Assembly (NCBI GenBank): GCA_945834965.1
Contig: CAMAHZ010000081.1
Coordinates: forward strand, 1-6,179
Length of the DNA: 6,179 nt
Direction: 5' to 3'
DNA from: an uncultured Clostridia bacterium
GTDB lineage: Bacteria > Bacillota > Clostridia > Christensenellales > Borkfalkiaceae
The notes beneath the pieces were generated by a model. That model was given only the letters and a program-made list of their open reading frames with translations, did not search any database and was not told the DNA's origin. The position numbers and the translations under genes are program-made. How positions within the stretch are numbered: position 1 is the stretch's first letter; each line of letters starts with the position of its first letter. This document shows positions 5,854 to 6,179 of the stretch, piece by piece.

Positions 5854-6179
5854 ATGGCACTTACGTACAAACAGCAGTTTATTAAATTTATGGTAGAGAG
5901 CGGAGTACTCCGTTTTGGCGAATTCACTCTTAAAAGCGGCAGAAAAGCCCCTTATTTTATCAATACGGGCAACTATAAGACGGGCGCTCAGCTTGCAAGG
6001 CTCGGCAAGTACTACGCCGCTTGCATACAGGAAAACGGCTTAAAGGCGGAAACTTTGGTTGGACCTGCCTATAAGGGAATTCCCCTTGCGGTAACTACGG
6101 CGGTTGCGCTTGCTGAAGAGTACAACGTGGATTTAAACTACTGCTTCGACCGTAAGGAAGCTAAAGACCACGGCGAAGG
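5854..6179 (+). CDS. pyrE: Orotate phosphoribosyltransferase, N-terminal part (cut by window end)
   Basis: PyrE transfers ribose 5-phosphate from PRPP to orotate, making OMP for PyrF. The first 108 codons are present and open to the window edge, about half of the usual protein of 200-plus residues. Visible motifs are FTLKSGRKAPYFINTG (about 24-39), which binds orotate and pyrophosphate; VGPAYKGIPLA (69-79); and the catalytic loop F98-D-R100-K101-E-A-K104-D-H106-G-E. R100, K101, K104 and H106 sit one position after the loop residues R99, K100, K103 and H105 of the Salmonella enzyme. The PRPP signature (DD-containing loop) would lie beyond the window. The ATG at 5854 has a GGGAG ribosome site at 5837-5841 in the 18-nt gap after pyrD, so the gene belongs to the same operon. 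Confidence 0.95.
   Translation, partial: MALTYKQQFIKFMVESGVLRFGEFTLKSGRKAPYFINTGNYKTGAQLARLGKYYAACIQENGLKAETLVGPAYKGIPLAVTTAVALAEEYNVDLNYCFDRKEAKDHGE

Noticed and set aside
5901..5916. Perfect 12-bp palindrome CGGAGTACTCCG followed by TTTT early in pyrE, like a terminator
   Set aside because: It encodes the conserved SGVLRFG segment of PyrE. As RNA it can form only about four pairs around a tight loop, and the T run is four bases.

Overview
The window holds a pyrimidine (UMP) biosynthesis operon, preceded by one separate gene for a calcineurin-type metallophosphoesterase. All genes lie on the + strand. The operon order is pyrB-pyrC-pyrF-pyrK-pyrD-pyrE, and pyrE is cut by the right edge of the window. 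The genes look intact and ordinary. I see no new multi-gene system, mobile element, CRISPR array, tRNA or rRNA. What deserves attention lies in the short non-coding stretches.

The source is most likely a low-to-moderate-GC anaerobic Firmicute of the Clostridia, perhaps an uncultured gut lineage. This is inferred from three things: the NAD-linked class 1B dihydroorotate dehydrogenase (PyrD plus the flavin/iron-sulphur subunit PyrK), the long type 2 OMP decarboxylase, and purine-rich Shine-Dalgarno sites with tightly packed genes. Species cannot be read from the sequence.

Layout: Positions 1-169 are AT-rich and non-coding. They hold two tandem copies of a 17-bp repeat with dyad symmetry and a strong promoter. 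That promoter's TATAAT box lies only six bases before the phosphoesterase start codon, so the mRNA may be leaderless. The phosphoesterase runs 170-865. Positions 866-977 hold a weak hairpin and a strong extended -10 promoter. A perfect 15-bp palindrome covers the predicted pyrB transcription start. The pyr genes run from 978 to the window end. Their junctions are a 4-nt overlap (pyrB/pyrC and pyrF/pyrK), a 1-nt overlap (pyrK/pyrD), an 18-nt gap (pyrD/pyrE) and one larger gap of 67 nt (pyrC/pyrF).

How the genes work together: PyrB joins carbamoyl phosphate to aspartate. PyrC closes the ring to dihydroorotate. PyrD with PyrK oxidises this to orotate and passes electrons to NAD+. PyrE adds ribose 5-phosphate from PRPP, and PyrF decarboxylates OMP to UMP. 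Every step after carbamoyl phosphate synthesis is present. Carbamoyl phosphate synthase, PyrR, the uracil permease PyrP and the regulatory subunit PyrI are not in the window. The predicted pyrB leader (about 26 nt) is too short for a Bacillus-type PyrR attenuator.
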